Source of the DNA: UBA4408 sp002389785
GTDB taxonomy: Bacteria > Bacteroidota > Bacteroidia > UBA4408
Direction: 5' to 3'
DNA length: 64,000 bases
Assembly (NCBI GenBank): GCA_035438985.1
Contig: DAORJK010000010.1
Span: 74,438-138,437, forward strand
Both the position numbers and the translations under genes were made by a program. Below, piece by piece: positions 18,632-27,851 of the stretch; the first letter of the stretch is position 1; every line of letters starts with the position of its first letter. Under the pieces are notes generated by a model. The model saw only the letters and a program-made list of their open reading frames with translations. It was not told the origin of the DNA and did not search any database.

Positions 18632-18675
18632 AATTCCTGTTCAGCTTTTTTTCTGAACGGGAATTTTTTTTTGTA
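18632..18675 (+). terminator. Rho-independent terminator after the halogenase-like gene
   Basis: Arms 18632-18646 and 18655-18669 form a 15-base stem with one G-T pair and an 8-base T-rich loop, then a T run. It ends the plus-strand unit 15170-18598. Confidence 0.8.
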
Positions 18676-18717
18676 GTTAAACTAGCTGTATAAGATTCAT
18701 AAATAAAAAGGGAAATT

Positions 18718-19452
18718 ATGAAAACACTACTTCAACTACTGCATCAGCTGATTTACAAAAAACGAATTTTATTATTTATTCTCTTTTCATTGCTGCTTAT
18801 TTCAAGTGTATTTTCAAAAGGCAAAGAATGGAAATATGGCCTCGAATGCAATTTAAATTTTGCAAATCAAATTGCTTACAATCCATTGAATATGGAAAAT
18901 GAAAGTTACGATTGGAATTATTTAACCACTTTCGGTATTCATGCTTTGATGCATTATCAGCCATATAAACATTGGGCTTTTACAGGAAAAATTGGATACA
19001 ATAAAAAGGGCTTTATTCAACCTAATCCTACTTATTTTAGAACCACCGGCGACACTACTCTTAATCCTCCAATCACTTCCGACATTAGTAATAAAAATAA
19101 ATTTCATTACCTCGATTTACAAGTTTTGGCGAATTATTACATAGGAAAAAAAGCAGTTAAACCTTTCGTCAATGCAGGAATTGCAGTAAATTATTTATTG
19201 TCTAAAAATTTAGGAAGTGCCGAATGGTTTGCAATTAAAGGCAATCAATACTATGATTATAATTCCTACAAAAATTTAGCCTTATCCTTACTTGGAGGTT
19301 TAGGTGTTGCTGTGAACGGTAAATTTTACATTGGTATGTCAACTGCTTATGATATAACCAAGAGTGTTGCAACCAGCAAGCTTGCTGTAAAGAATCATTT
19401 GTATTCAATTCAACTGGGAATAACCCTACAACAATTATTTAAAAAATATTAA
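18718..19452 (+). CDS. Outer-membrane beta-barrel protein
   Basis: 244 residues. A hydrophobic signal segment (RILLFILFSLLLISSVFS) follows a longer than usual basic N-region. The mature part alternates polar and aromatic residues (WKYGLECNLNFANQIAYN, then FHYLDLQVLANYYIGKK, GLGVAVNGKFYIGMSTAYDI) and ends in strand-like SIQLGITLQQLFKKY, as in the small PorT/OmpW-like barrels of Bacteroidota. No ligand or enzymatic motif. Flanked upstream by a terminator and downstream by a bidirectional one, so it is a single-gene unit. Function unknown. Confidence 0.7.
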   Translation: MKTLLQLLHQLIYKKRILLFILFSLLLISSVFSKGKEWKYGLECNLNFANQIAYNPLNMENESYDWNYLTTFGIHALMHYQPYKHWAFTGKIGYNKKGFIQPNPTYFRTTGDTTLNPPITSDISNKNKFHYLDLQVLANYYIGKKAVKPFVNAGIAVNYLLSKNLGSAEWFAIKGNQYYDYNSYKNLALSLLGGLGVAVNGKFYIGMSTAYDITKSVATSKLAVKNHLYSIQLGITLQQLFKKY

Positions 19453-19541
19453 TTCTTTGTTCCTTCATTTGGCAGGTGCTTTAGCTTTGCATTCTCCGCC
19501 ATTCAGTTTTCCTCTTCTATTTCTACTAACAAAGAATTCTT

Positions 19542-19571
19542 AAAAAAGTCTGATTCATTTCAGACTTTTTT
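19542..19571. terminator. Bidirectional terminator between convergent units
   Basis: Perfect 12-base arms 19542-19553 and 19560-19571 with a 6-base loop. A runs on one side and T runs on the other serve both the barrel gene (plus) and the Dab operon (minus). Confidence 0.85.
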
Positions 19572-20266
19572 TATTGTTTATTTTCTTGTTTACGTAAATC
19601 AGGTGTATAATTTAATAGCAATTGTGAATACTGTTTTGATTGGTTCCCAACAGTTTGTATTAAGTATCCAACCTGCATGGAAAGTATTTTGTTAAATTGA
19701 TAACCGGCAGCTAAATAAACTCTATTTCGGTCGAAAGGCAACGCGTAAGGATGTATAAAAACTTCGTTGTAAAAACTGGCAAATACCACACCTGGTTCGA
19801 TTTGTTTTGAATTGAGAGGAACAGTAATTCGAAACAAATAACGCAAACGAGTTTTAAAATTGTTGCTAGTAGAATTGCTTATCCAACGTTGTTCAAATCT
19901 ATAGCGATGTTCAAAAAACACACGCTTAATATTTGATTTCAATAAAATTTGTTGCCATAAACGATCTTCCTGTGTGAGTTCATCATAACTAAAACTATCG
20001 CTTGTAGTTGAAGTAGCGACGCGAGCATAACCTGCCGTAAACAAAAGAGATGGGTCAAAATGATAATTCAATCCAAAACGTAACAATAATTGTTCGGTTG
20101 TTGGAGCCAATGTAAAACTTCGATATTGAAATTCAGAATGCAAACTCCACTTTGAGTGAATTCGAGTTTGGTTTAAAAACATAGTCCAAGAACCGGGTTC
20201 CTTTGCCAACACTACTTGTGTTGCAAAAAGAAAGCTAAGTACTACAATTTTAACTGGAGTTAACAC
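19571..20266 (-). CDS. DUF2490 outer-membrane protein
   Basis: 231 residues matching DUF2490: a signal peptide (VKIVVLSFLFATQVVLA), then GSWTMFLNQTRIHSKWSLHSE and RFGLNYHFDPSLLFTAGY, with beta strands of an OmpA/porin-like barrel to the end. The start is GTG at 20266; no ATG precedes the signal peptide. Last gene of the inorganic-carbon operon, 41 bases after dabB, and ended by the bidirectional terminator. DUF2490 proteins occur in many contexts, so a role in carbon supply is only suggested by position. Confidence 0.75.
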   Translation of the reverse strand: MLTPVKIVVLSFLFATQVVLAKEPGSWTMFLNQTRIHSKWSLHSEFQYRSFTLAPTTEQLLLRFGLNYHFDPSLLFTAGYARVATSTTSDSFSYDELTQEDRLWQQILLKSNIKRVFFEHRYRFEQRWISNSTSNNFKTRLRYLFRITVPLNSKQIEPGVVFASFYNEVFIHPYALPFDRNRVYLAAGYQFNKILSMQVGYLIQTVGNQSKQYSQLLLNYTPDLRKQENKQ

Positions 20267-20307
20267 GATGTTTTAAAATTTATAAGGGATACGATGTAAG
20301 CTAAACA

Positions 20308-22179
20308 CTAGGAAGAACGATAGGCAATAGGATGGTAATTCTTAGTATGAGTGCCTAAAAATAATCGAGCATAAATTCTTAAAATGGAAATCTCCATAAT
20401 CAAAAAACTAAGCGCCGTAAATACAATCAATAATTCTTCGTGCTTGTGAATATGACTAAACAAAATATCAATACCGATAAAGGTAGGAGTAAAGGGTAAT
20501 CCTAAGAATCCCAAACATGAAATTAAAAATACCAATGCAAGCTTTGGATGTTCGTAGCTGTGTCCTTGAAAATCAAGCATAGAAAGCTCGGGTTCAAGTT
20601 TTTTTAGTCGCGCTAAGGTAAGAAATCCTATTAAGGCAAATATTCCTGCACCACTAAAATAAAGCAATACATGATTTTGTCCGAAATTTTCATTTAACAA
20701 AGAAATTGAAAGCGTAAGAAATAACTGTGATGCTACACAAAACAACCAAGCAAAAAAGGGATCCTGTTTTTCGGTAAAGGCTCTAACAATAAGCATTAAT
20801 GCAAGTAAAGAAAATAGATGAGGTAATGTATCATGCAAAAATTCCGGTAAAATAGAAATAAAATAATTGCTGCTAAAACCAAATACAAATAGTAAAAACA
20901 GCATACTCAGCGCAACCGGATTAGATAAAAAATGAAGCGAATTTCCAACCCTTTTTACAGGATTCCACAAATACTTTTGCAACAAATTGTCGAGCCTGAA
21001 TTCCTGTAAAGAAAGCATGAACAGGCTATTTTTTAAAGTGAAAAAGAAAGAAGAACCGGAACTGGTTTTTGTTGGTTCGAAAGTGAAAAACATGCTATGT
21101 ATTTTATATCCCAAAACCGAAGGAGAAACCAATAATTGATATGTACGTAAGCAAGCATTGCCAACAAAATGTACCAATGCCAACTCATAAAATCCAAGTG
21201 AAATTTCTACGAACATGAGTCCAATTTGCGCAATAGAAGCATAAGCAATTTGAACTTTTACTGACGATTGAACCGATGCAATACTAGTGGCAACAAAGGA
21301 GGTAAGTATTCCTATCCCAAAAATTAGGACTTTAATTAAAAGTAAACTTTCCCAGTAATTCAGTGTACGCAACAGTAAAAATACACCTAAGTGAACTGAA
21401 AGAGCACCGTAAAATAATGCGCTTGAAGAAGTTGGTCCTTCCATTGCTCGCGGTAACCAGGAAGAAAATGGAAATGTTGCCGACTTTACCATCGATGCTA
21501 ATACAATCATTAATGCAATAAAAAAGGCATACCAGTTATGTTCGCTAATGTGCTCCAACACCGAATTGGTATCAGTTAATTGAAGAAAGGTTATGTTTTG
21601 ATGCCACAAATGATGGCTCATCCACATTGCGAGAATTAAAAAAATATCGCCCAAACGATACAGAGAAATTACTTTTAAACTATTGCGAACAGGTAAGTAA
21701 CGATCTCTGAAAAATCCAATTAATAAAAATGAACAAATACCCACAATTTCCCATCCCAAAAAAAGTGTTTCAAAGTTACCGGAGAGTACAACAAAATTGT
21801 AGCTCATTAAAAACAAGAGCATTAAAGCATAATAGCGCTTAAATCCTGGGTCGCGATGCAAATAAAATTTACTAAATCGAAATACTATAAAACTCATTAT
21901 TGCGCCGATAAAAGAAAAAACAGCAGAAATTTTATCAAAATATAAATCAATAAAAATTGAAATTTCATCGGTTTCAAACAGCACAATTCCTTTATAATCA
22001 ATCAAAGGCATTCCAACCATCAACCATATAGTTAAAAATGCGAGCATTAACAAAGCAAGTAGGAAACTAATTGAAATTGAAAGATCTGCTATTAACTTTT
22101 CTTTTTTAGCAGGCACGGCCATAATTGTTATGAAACCGATAAAGGGTAACCATAAAAATAGTTGTAAAAATTCGTTCAT
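20308..22179 (-). CDS. dabB: NuoL/MrpA-like subunit of the DAB inorganic-carbon pump
   Basis: 623 residues, nearly all membrane helices, of the proton-conducting NuoL/MrpA family. LFLGWEIVGICSFLLIGF and MVKSATFPFSSWLPRAMEGPTSS carry the conserved Glu and Lys of the proton path. No other complex I or Mrp subunit gene is near. Instead the stop of dabA lies 7 bases upstream, which identifies it as DabB, the ion-translocating membrane partner of DabA. Known DAB complexes couple cation flow to CO2 hydration and bicarbonate accumulation. Longer than the ~550 residues I recall for characterised DabB; the extra length is in loops and C-terminal helices. Confidence 0.85.
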   Translation of the reverse strand: MNEFLQLFLWLPFIGFITIMAVPAKKEKLIADLSISISFLLALLMLAFLTIWLMVGMPLIDYKGIVLFETDEISIFIDLYFDKISAVFSFIGAIMSFIVFRFSKFYLHRDPGFKRYYALMLLFLMSYNFVVLSGNFETLFLGWEIVGICSFLLIGFFRDRYLPVRNSLKVISLYRLGDIFLILAMWMSHHLWHQNITFLQLTDTNSVLEHISEHNWYAFFIALMIVLASMVKSATFPFSSWLPRAMEGPTSSSALFYGALSVHLGVFLLLRTLNYWESLLLIKVLIFGIGILTSFVATSIASVQSSVKVQIAYASIAQIGLMFVEISLGFYELALVHFVGNACLRTYQLLVSPSVLGYKIHSMFFTFEPTKTSSGSSFFFTLKNSLFMLSLQEFRLDNLLQKYLWNPVKRVGNSLHFLSNPVALSMLFLLFVFGFSSNYFISILPEFLHDTLPHLFSLLALMLIVRAFTEKQDPFFAWLFCVASQLFLTLSISLLNENFGQNHVLLYFSGAGIFALIGFLTLARLKKLEPELSMLDFQGHSYEHPKLALVFLISCLGFLGLPFTPTFIGIDILFSHIHKHEELLIVFTALSFLIMEISILRIYARLFLGTHTKNYHPIAYRSS

Positions 22180-22186
22180 TCAAGAT

Positions 22187-24748
22187 TTAATTTAGTGTAT
22201 AAACCGGCAAATTTTCGAGTGTAGCATCTACGATCCAATTACTTTCCATTTCCTTAGCTTGCTCAATTATACGCTGGGTTTCATCTATTGAATCAGGTTG
22301 TTTATGCAATACTGTGTGTAAATGAAATGCTCCGTTTAAGAAGCGGTAGATTTGTTTTGTTTCTGGATGAAACGCAATTAAATGTACCCATTCGTTAATA
22401 AACCATTCGTACATTTCGGGACTGGATTGTATGGATTTTAAAATCACATCCGGAAAATGTTCCACTACAATTAGTAACCTCACAGGATCGTGTACTTCAA
22501 TCATTTGCAAAGGTAATCCGGGTCGCAAATCTCCATCGCAGCTATTGGCAACACCAAACAAGCCCATTACATGATGAGGCAATTTGGTACCTGCTCCAAG
22601 CTTATAATTATCTACTCGCGAAAAATAATATTCGAGATTAATACCTCCACAAACAGGACCTAAGGGACGCATGATACCTGTTAAAAAATTTCCTTCGAGA
22701 TCGCTTCGATAGTCATAGGAATTTAAGAAAGCACGACGGTCGAGAAATAATTTTTTGGTTAAGTCTCTTCGCCCCACAATGCAAAGGGTATTGGTACCAT
22801 GGCCTAATTCGGGACGGGGCTCAAATAATGAAACCGAGCGCTCTTTTATCGCATGTCGCACCTTAGTTAAAGACGATTTTGTTTTAATAGAAGCAAATCT
22901 TCTTGAACGTTCTTTGGCATTTAAATCCAAGGCTTTTTCAAAAGTTTGTTTGTGTATTTGATGATTATTTTGATTGGATTCACTCAGAACCGATTCGTCA
23001 TAAAATTCTATTTCATCAGCAGCTGTATCGTGTAGGGCACCGATAAACTGCGTAGCACTTGGAATGGTAATACCATTTTGTTGAAGTTGCATTCTTACTT
23101 TTGGATGATTCGCCATTGCTGCAAATACACGGGCATTAACAGACCCGGGTCTACCACTGCAAGCTCCACAATCGTGTGCGCCATGATGCGGATTATTAGC
23201 ACTGCTCGAACCATGCGCAACTACATAAACAAGTGGCGCAAAGTTTTGAGTTAATCCAATTCCACGCAACAAGGCTTCAACTCGTTGTGTCATTTCAATG
23301 AGTGTAAATCCAATCTGCAAATCATTCTCTCTGTCTTCTAGATGCTTATTTTCAATAGTTAAAACTGAGCTACTGTCCATGTGAGCAAAAGCATTGGAAA
23401 TAGCCGGGCTCATCTTAGGGCTAAATAAATTTAAAAACATGCGCATTGCTGCTGCAAATCCTAAAGTAAAAGTAGCGGCCAGTCCACCAAACAGTGTTTG
23501 CACTTTAGCATCATACAGCACATCGTGCGGACGTACAGCGCTAACATTGTTTTCTTTTATTAAATATTTTGGAGTAACCGGTGCCGGACAAAGTTTGTCG
23601 TAAAATTTAGCACCTTGAGGTTGAAAATAAAATTCTACTCCAAAAAATCCGGGACTTCCTAAAGTTTCACACTGTGTATCGCAACTTTCAACATGACGTC
23701 GAAGAGAACATTCTCTTTCGTCAATGCAAAATATTGCTTGAAATGTAGGAGTAGTTATAGTTTCCTTTTTTTGTTTTGAAGCAGCTTGAATACCTGAAAG
23801 TACCTCATCGTAATAACTCCATTCAAAGGCATTTTGTAAAATTTTTAGTACAGTAGTTAATTCCGTTTCGGTTTTTGGTGCAAATAAATTGACTGGTTTT
23901 CCAAATAAAAATTCTCCTAACTTTTTAAAATTGCTTCCAAAAGTTGTTTCCAAAGCATCAATTTCGAGCAATAGTTCAAACAGAATCAATTCTTTTAAAG
24001 AAATTAATTTTGTGTCAAGAAGGACTGATGGATTTGATTCAATGGCAGCTACCATGCCTGACCAGCCACGATGACTAAATTGTAAATCCATTAAATAGTT
24101 GGTATAAAATTCTTCCTTACCAACCAAAATGTCTAACAATTCTTTAATGCTTGTATGCTTGTTAAGAAAAAGCAAACGCGTTCTATTTGACTTGAAAATA
24201 CTAATCTTACTATTTTTCTCAAGGGTTTGCAGGCTTTCTAGAAATCCACTTTTTTCAACAGGAAATTTCCAAGTAGAAATCCCCTGGTCTAAATAACTAC
24301 AAAGTATGCGAAACAATTGTGGTTGAACCATGCTATCCAGGTCAATTTGGAAATGTTTTTTCCATTTAGCGCGAATAACACCTATTTGCGGAATAAAGGT
24401 TTCTGTATAGCTATGATGAAGAATTTTTTGTTTCCAATGTTCTACCTCCTTCTCTGCAATAACTTCACTTATAGCTCGATTCAAGCTGGCTTCAGAAATC
24501 CGATTTATTTCAATTAATTTTCGGTATTCTTTCAACTCGAGTGTTACATGAAATCCAAAAATTTCTGAGGCTTCAAAAATTGCATCATAAAATTTAGATT
24601 TTTGGAAAGCATGCAAAGAATTATGGTGTATAAAATCCTTTAATGGAGTTTGAGTTGGTAAATAATGTTTAAGTAACTCAAGTACCTTTGTTTCATTAAA
24701 CTGAGTAGAAGTAGTTAGAGTGCTTTCATTCATTAGTGTCGATACCAT
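22187..24748 (-). CDS. dabA: DabA (DUF2309) inorganic-carbon hydration subunit
   Basis: 853 residues of the DUF2309 family. The zinc site is intact: Cys341 and Asp343 in FCIDERE, His512 in VVAHGSS and Cys527 in HDCGAC. Their spacing nearly equals C351, D353, H524 and C539 of the Halothiobacillus DabA (H to C 15 in both). The chemistry resembles beta-carbonic anhydrase, converting CO2 to bicarbonate, driven in one direction by DabB. The N-terminal FIHHNSLHAF block is also typical. The start could be M1 (24748) or M6 (24733). Sits between the carbonic anhydrase gene (43 bases upstream) and dabB (7 bases downstream). Confidence 0.92.
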   Translation of the reverse strand: MVSTLMNESTLTTSTQFNETKVLELLKHYLPTQTPLKDFIHHNSLHAFQKSKFYDAIFEASEIFGFHVTLELKEYRKLIEINRISEASLNRAISEVIAEKEVEHWKQKILHHSYTETFIPQIGVIRAKWKKHFQIDLDSMVQPQLFRILCSYLDQGISTWKFPVEKSGFLESLQTLEKNSKISIFKSNRTRLLFLNKHTSIKELLDILVGKEEFYTNYLMDLQFSHRGWSGMVAAIESNPSVLLDTKLISLKELILFELLLEIDALETTFGSNFKKLGEFLFGKPVNLFAPKTETELTTVLKILQNAFEWSYYDEVLSGIQAASKQKKETITTPTFQAIFCIDERECSLRRHVESCDTQCETLGSPGFFGVEFYFQPQGAKFYDKLCPAPVTPKYLIKENNVSAVRPHDVLYDAKVQTLFGGLAATFTLGFAAAMRMFLNLFSPKMSPAISNAFAHMDSSSVLTIENKHLEDRENDLQIGFTLIEMTQRVEALLRGIGLTQNFAPLVYVVAHGSSSANNPHHGAHDCGACSGRPGSVNARVFAAMANHPKVRMQLQQNGITIPSATQFIGALHDTAADEIEFYDESVLSESNQNNHQIHKQTFEKALDLNAKERSRRFASIKTKSSLTKVRHAIKERSVSLFEPRPELGHGTNTLCIVGRRDLTKKLFLDRRAFLNSYDYRSDLEGNFLTGIMRPLGPVCGGINLEYYFSRVDNYKLGAGTKLPHHVMGLFGVANSCDGDLRPGLPLQMIEVHDPVRLLIVVEHFPDVILKSIQSSPEMYEWFINEWVHLIAFHPETKQIYRFLNGAFHLHTVLHKQPDSIDETQRIIEQAKEMESNWIVDATLENLPVYTLN

Positions 24749-24791
24749 TTTCAGGAATTTAGTAGTAGTGATTTCAAATTAGTGTTTGCAA

Positions 24792-25469
24792 TTAATAACT
24801 CATTTGAGTTCGTACATCGGATTTGTTGGAGATTAAAGTTTCAGGATAAAATTCAACTAGACCGGTCTCAATATTGTGCTTAGCGCCTATGATTGCTATT
24901 TCGCCCTTTTCAATCATTTGTTCCAAAATATAACTTCGATCAACAATTGTTTTTACTGAACGATGTACATTCAACGTTGCAACGTTTTCAACAAATTCAC
25001 TGTTTTTAGAGGTTCTATCTTCACTTTTTGAAGTTTGTTTTTCCTGGTAAAGAGCAGGTTGAATTTTTGACAACAATTCGGTTAAGTTGCCCATTTCAAC
25101 ATGATCGCAGGCTCCTTTAATTGCACCACATTTAGTATGACCTAATACCACAATTAATTTTGAACCTGCTACTTTACAAGCAAATTCAATACTTCCGATA
25201 ATATCAGTATTAACTATATTACCTGCTATACGTATTGAAAAAATATCTCCCAATCCCTGGTCAAAAATTAATTCTGCTGAAGTACGACTATCTATACAAC
25301 TCAATATAACTGCAAAGGGCCATTGTCCCTCGCGTGTTTCATTGGCTTGTTGCAACAGGTTTCTATTTGCTTTTAAATTATTTATAAAGCGTTGATTTCC
25401 TTCTTTTAATATTTCAATGGCACGCAAAGGTGTTATTGATTGTTGGGTTTCATGTGTATGTGCTTTCAT
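24792..25469 (-). CDS. Beta-carbonic anhydrase
   Basis: 225 residues with all zinc and catalytic residues of beta-carbonic anhydrase: Cys58, Asp60 and Arg62 in SCIDSR, and His111 and Cys114 in GHTKCGA. It interconverts CO2 and bicarbonate in the cytoplasm. No signal peptide. Located between the SulP transporter (102 bases upstream) and dabA (43 bases downstream). It may return accumulated bicarbonate to CO2 for carboxylases or balance the pools built up by SulP and DabAB. Confidence 0.93.
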   Translation of the reverse strand: MKAHTHETQQSITPLRAIEILKEGNQRFINNLKANRNLLQQANETREGQWPFAVILSCIDSRTSAELIFDQGLGDIFSIRIAGNIVNTDIIGSIEFACKVAGSKLIVVLGHTKCGAIKGACDHVEMGNLTELLSKIQPALYQEKQTSKSEDRTSKNSEFVENVATLNVHRSVKTIVDRSYILEQMIEKGEIAIIGAKHNIETGLVEFYPETLISNKSDVRTQMSY

Positions 25470-25571
25470 ATTCTGAGTATTTTTAGTTTTTGTTATTTTG
25501 ATAAATTTATAATTTAATGATAGTTGTGTTCATGATGATTTGAAATAGATGCTTTATCTGTAGAAAATGGA

Positions 25572-27140
25572 TTATGGATTGAATTTTATTTTTTCGACCA
25601 CAATATTTTTTGTTTTCGCATTACTCTCAAAATTCTGAATTAATTCAATTACATCATAGGCTATAGATTTTGAATTTGAGCAATCGATAACCACTTTTGA
25701 GTTAGCCGGAATTTCATTCAACACTTGTAATACACTCGCCTTGTTAAAAAAGGAAACTTCTTCTGCAAGCACCAAATGATGTACTTCTTGTCCTTTATCA
25801 TTGGTGGTAATATCTTTTAGATGATGCGAATTTCGATAGCTATGGCGTAAGGTGTAAAAAATTCCTACTAAAATTCCGAAAGTGATTCCTTTTAATAAAT
25901 CGCTAACAAGTATTGCAACTACAGTGGCCACAAAGGGCATAAATTGTTCCCATCCCAAGTTATACATCTGTTTAAATAAGGAAGGTTTAGCTAATTTATA
26001 TCCTACCATTAGTAAGATGGCCGCCAAGCTTGCCAACGGAATTTTATTTAATAAACTTGCAATGGTTATAGCGCTAATTAATAAAAATGCACCATGAAGA
26101 ATTGCCGATAGTTTTGTTTTTGCACCAAAGGCAATGTTTGCAGAACTCCTCACAATAACCTGAGTAACCGGTAATCCGCCAATCATACCTGAAAGAATAT
26201 TTCCTAATCCTTGAGCTTTTAATTCACGGTTGGTAGGAGTTACGCGCTTATCAGGATCTAGTTTGTCGGCAGCTTCAACGCTTAACAAGGTTTCTAAACT
26301 TCCAACAATGGCAAGAATAATTGCGATCTTGTAGATTTCAAAATTGCCAAATTGGGTAAAGTCAGGTAAGGTAAATTGATTGATAAATCCTGAAAATGAA
26401 GATGGAACAGGTAAACGAACTACTTGATCATCGGCTAAACTAAAACCAAACATTCCATTTTGATAGGCAACATTCATCAAAATTCCAACAATAACAACAA
26501 CAATGGGGCCTTGAATCAACTGAAATATGCGGTGACGATGCGCCAGCACCTTTTCCCAAAGAATTAAAATAGCTAAAGAAATAATACCAATAACTACAGC
26601 ACCCGGAGTTATGTATTCGATGGCCTTGGCTATTTCTGAAAAGGTATTTTGTCCATCGGCTTGAAAAAACTCATCATCCCCAATTGCATCTTTATCCCAT
26701 CCAAGTGCATGTGGAAACTGTTTCAGAATTATAAGCAATCCAATTCCTGTTAACATTCCTTTAATTACCGAACCGGGAAAGAAGTAGGCGATAAAACCTG
26801 CGCGCAAGTAACCCATTGCAACTTGTAAGATTCCGGATACAACAACAGCCAATAAAAAAGCATTATAGTTTCCTCCAAGTGAGGCAATTGATGATAATAC
26901 AATTACGGCCAATCCTGCTGCAGGTCCACTCACGCCAAGCGCTGAACCACTAGCTGCACCTACAACAACGCCTCCAACTATACCTGCTATTATACCCGAA
27001 AACAAAGGTGCTCCCGAAGCTAAGGCAATTCCCAAACAAAGCGGAACTGCCACAAAAAATACCACGATACTTGCAGGTAAATCGTTTTTTATGTATTTGA
27101 AGGTTATTCCACTCGAATTATTTTCTTTGGTTGTAGTCAT
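25572..27140 (-). CDS. SulP family anion transporter (probable bicarbonate)
   Basis: 522 residues: a SulP/SLC26 membrane domain of about 12-14 helices (~20-440), with GVSGPAAGLAVIVLSSIASLGG and GMIGGLPVTQVIVRSSANIAFG, and a short C-terminal STAS domain (~450-522, VVIDCSNSKSIAYDVIELI). SulP proteins move sulfate, bicarbonate or other anions; BicA is the bicarbonate example. Being first in an operon with carbonic anhydrase and DabAB makes bicarbonate the likely substrate, but sequence alone cannot exclude sulfate. Begins at an ATG with a 203-base leader region before the next gene. Confidence 0.85.
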   Translation of the reverse strand: MTTTKENNSSGITFKYIKNDLPASIVVFFVAVPLCLGIALASGAPLFSGIIAGIVGGVVVGAASGSALGVSGPAAGLAVIVLSSIASLGGNYNAFLLAVVVSGILQVAMGYLRAGFIAYFFPGSVIKGMLTGIGLLIILKQFPHALGWDKDAIGDDEFFQADGQNTFSEIAKAIEYITPGAVVIGIISLAILILWEKVLAHRHRIFQLIQGPIVVVIVGILMNVAYQNGMFGFSLADDQVVRLPVPSSFSGFINQFTLPDFTQFGNFEIYKIAIILAIVGSLETLLSVEAADKLDPDKRVTPTNRELKAQGLGNILSGMIGGLPVTQVIVRSSANIAFGAKTKLSAILHGAFLLISAITIASLLNKIPLASLAAILLMVGYKLAKPSLFKQMYNLGWEQFMPFVATVVAILVSDLLKGITFGILVGIFYTLRHSYRNSHHLKDITTNDKGQEVHHLVLAEEVSFFNKASVLQVLNEIPANSKVVIDCSNSKSIAYDVIELIQNFESNAKTKNIVVEKIKFNP

Positions 27141-27343
27141 AGTCTATAATAAATTTGGTTTTAATTAGTGAATAATTGATGATTTGTTGTTAAACCACGC
27201 CTCTTCAACTATCAAATCGTAAAATTTTGACAGAGTTGGAGAATAGATGTATGGATGTAGTGTTTGATTTTGCCGGAAAGTCCTATACTAGAACCATCCA
27301 ATAACTAATACACAAGCTTGTACCTGCAGTAAGAGCGGCTTTA

Positions 27344-27670
27344 TTAGGCAATCTCAGGAGGTGAATAAACCACCTGGCTGTAATCGGAGGAGGAAAAATT
27401 TAATCTAGAGTGTAGTTCTAGATTAATGGTGTGTTGTAAAAAGTAAAGTAGTTGTGTTGTTGAAAAATGGGAAGCAAAATAAATTTCCTTTTCATTTTTT
27501 TCATTTGATTTTTCAGTTTCTTTCTCCTTTTCTTCAGCATCAAAATCGGAAGTATCACACAGAAAATCAGATACATTGGATTTGAAAAAACATTTTGTAC
27601 TATCTAAAATAATAGTCAATGTAAACAAGGTCAACAAAGATAGTAAAACTGATTTTTTCCAGATTTTCAT
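27344..27670 (-). CDS. Small membrane protein with SPP tail
   Basis: 108 residues from the ATG at 27670, which starts right before the single hydrophobic segment (KIWKKSVLLSLLTLFTLTII). Then come a short Cys-containing stretch (TKCFFKSNVSDFLCDTSD), a Glu/Lys-rich linker and a C-terminal VVYSPPEIA. Short Bacteroidota proteins with one membrane helix and a PP-containing tail often sit near TonB receptors and metal-efflux genes; I recall the pattern, not a function. Divergent from a similarly built gene at 27852. I do not recognise a named domain. Confidence 0.55.
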   Translation of the reverse strand: MKIWKKSVLLSLLTLFTLTIILDSTKCFFKSNVSDFLCDTSDFDAEEKEKETEKSNEKNEKEIYFASHFSTTQLLYFLQHTINLELHSRLNFSSSDYSQVVYSPPEIA

Positions 27671-27851
27671 GGATGCAAAGATATACGGCATTCTCAATAA
27701 TGAACTATTTTCACCGGTATTTAATTCTTTTTAACAATTTATTGGAAGCAAGTCATTCTTATTTTATTTTTACGCAACAAAGAAAATACGCAGTGCAAGG
27801 TATTTCTTAAAAAATGAATTTGAGAGATTTTGAATGCTGCGATTAATTAAG

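Noticed and set aside
20308..22179. Annotation as a complex I NuoL subunit
   Set aside because: No other nuo genes nearby and dabA is immediately upstream, so DabB is the better reading.
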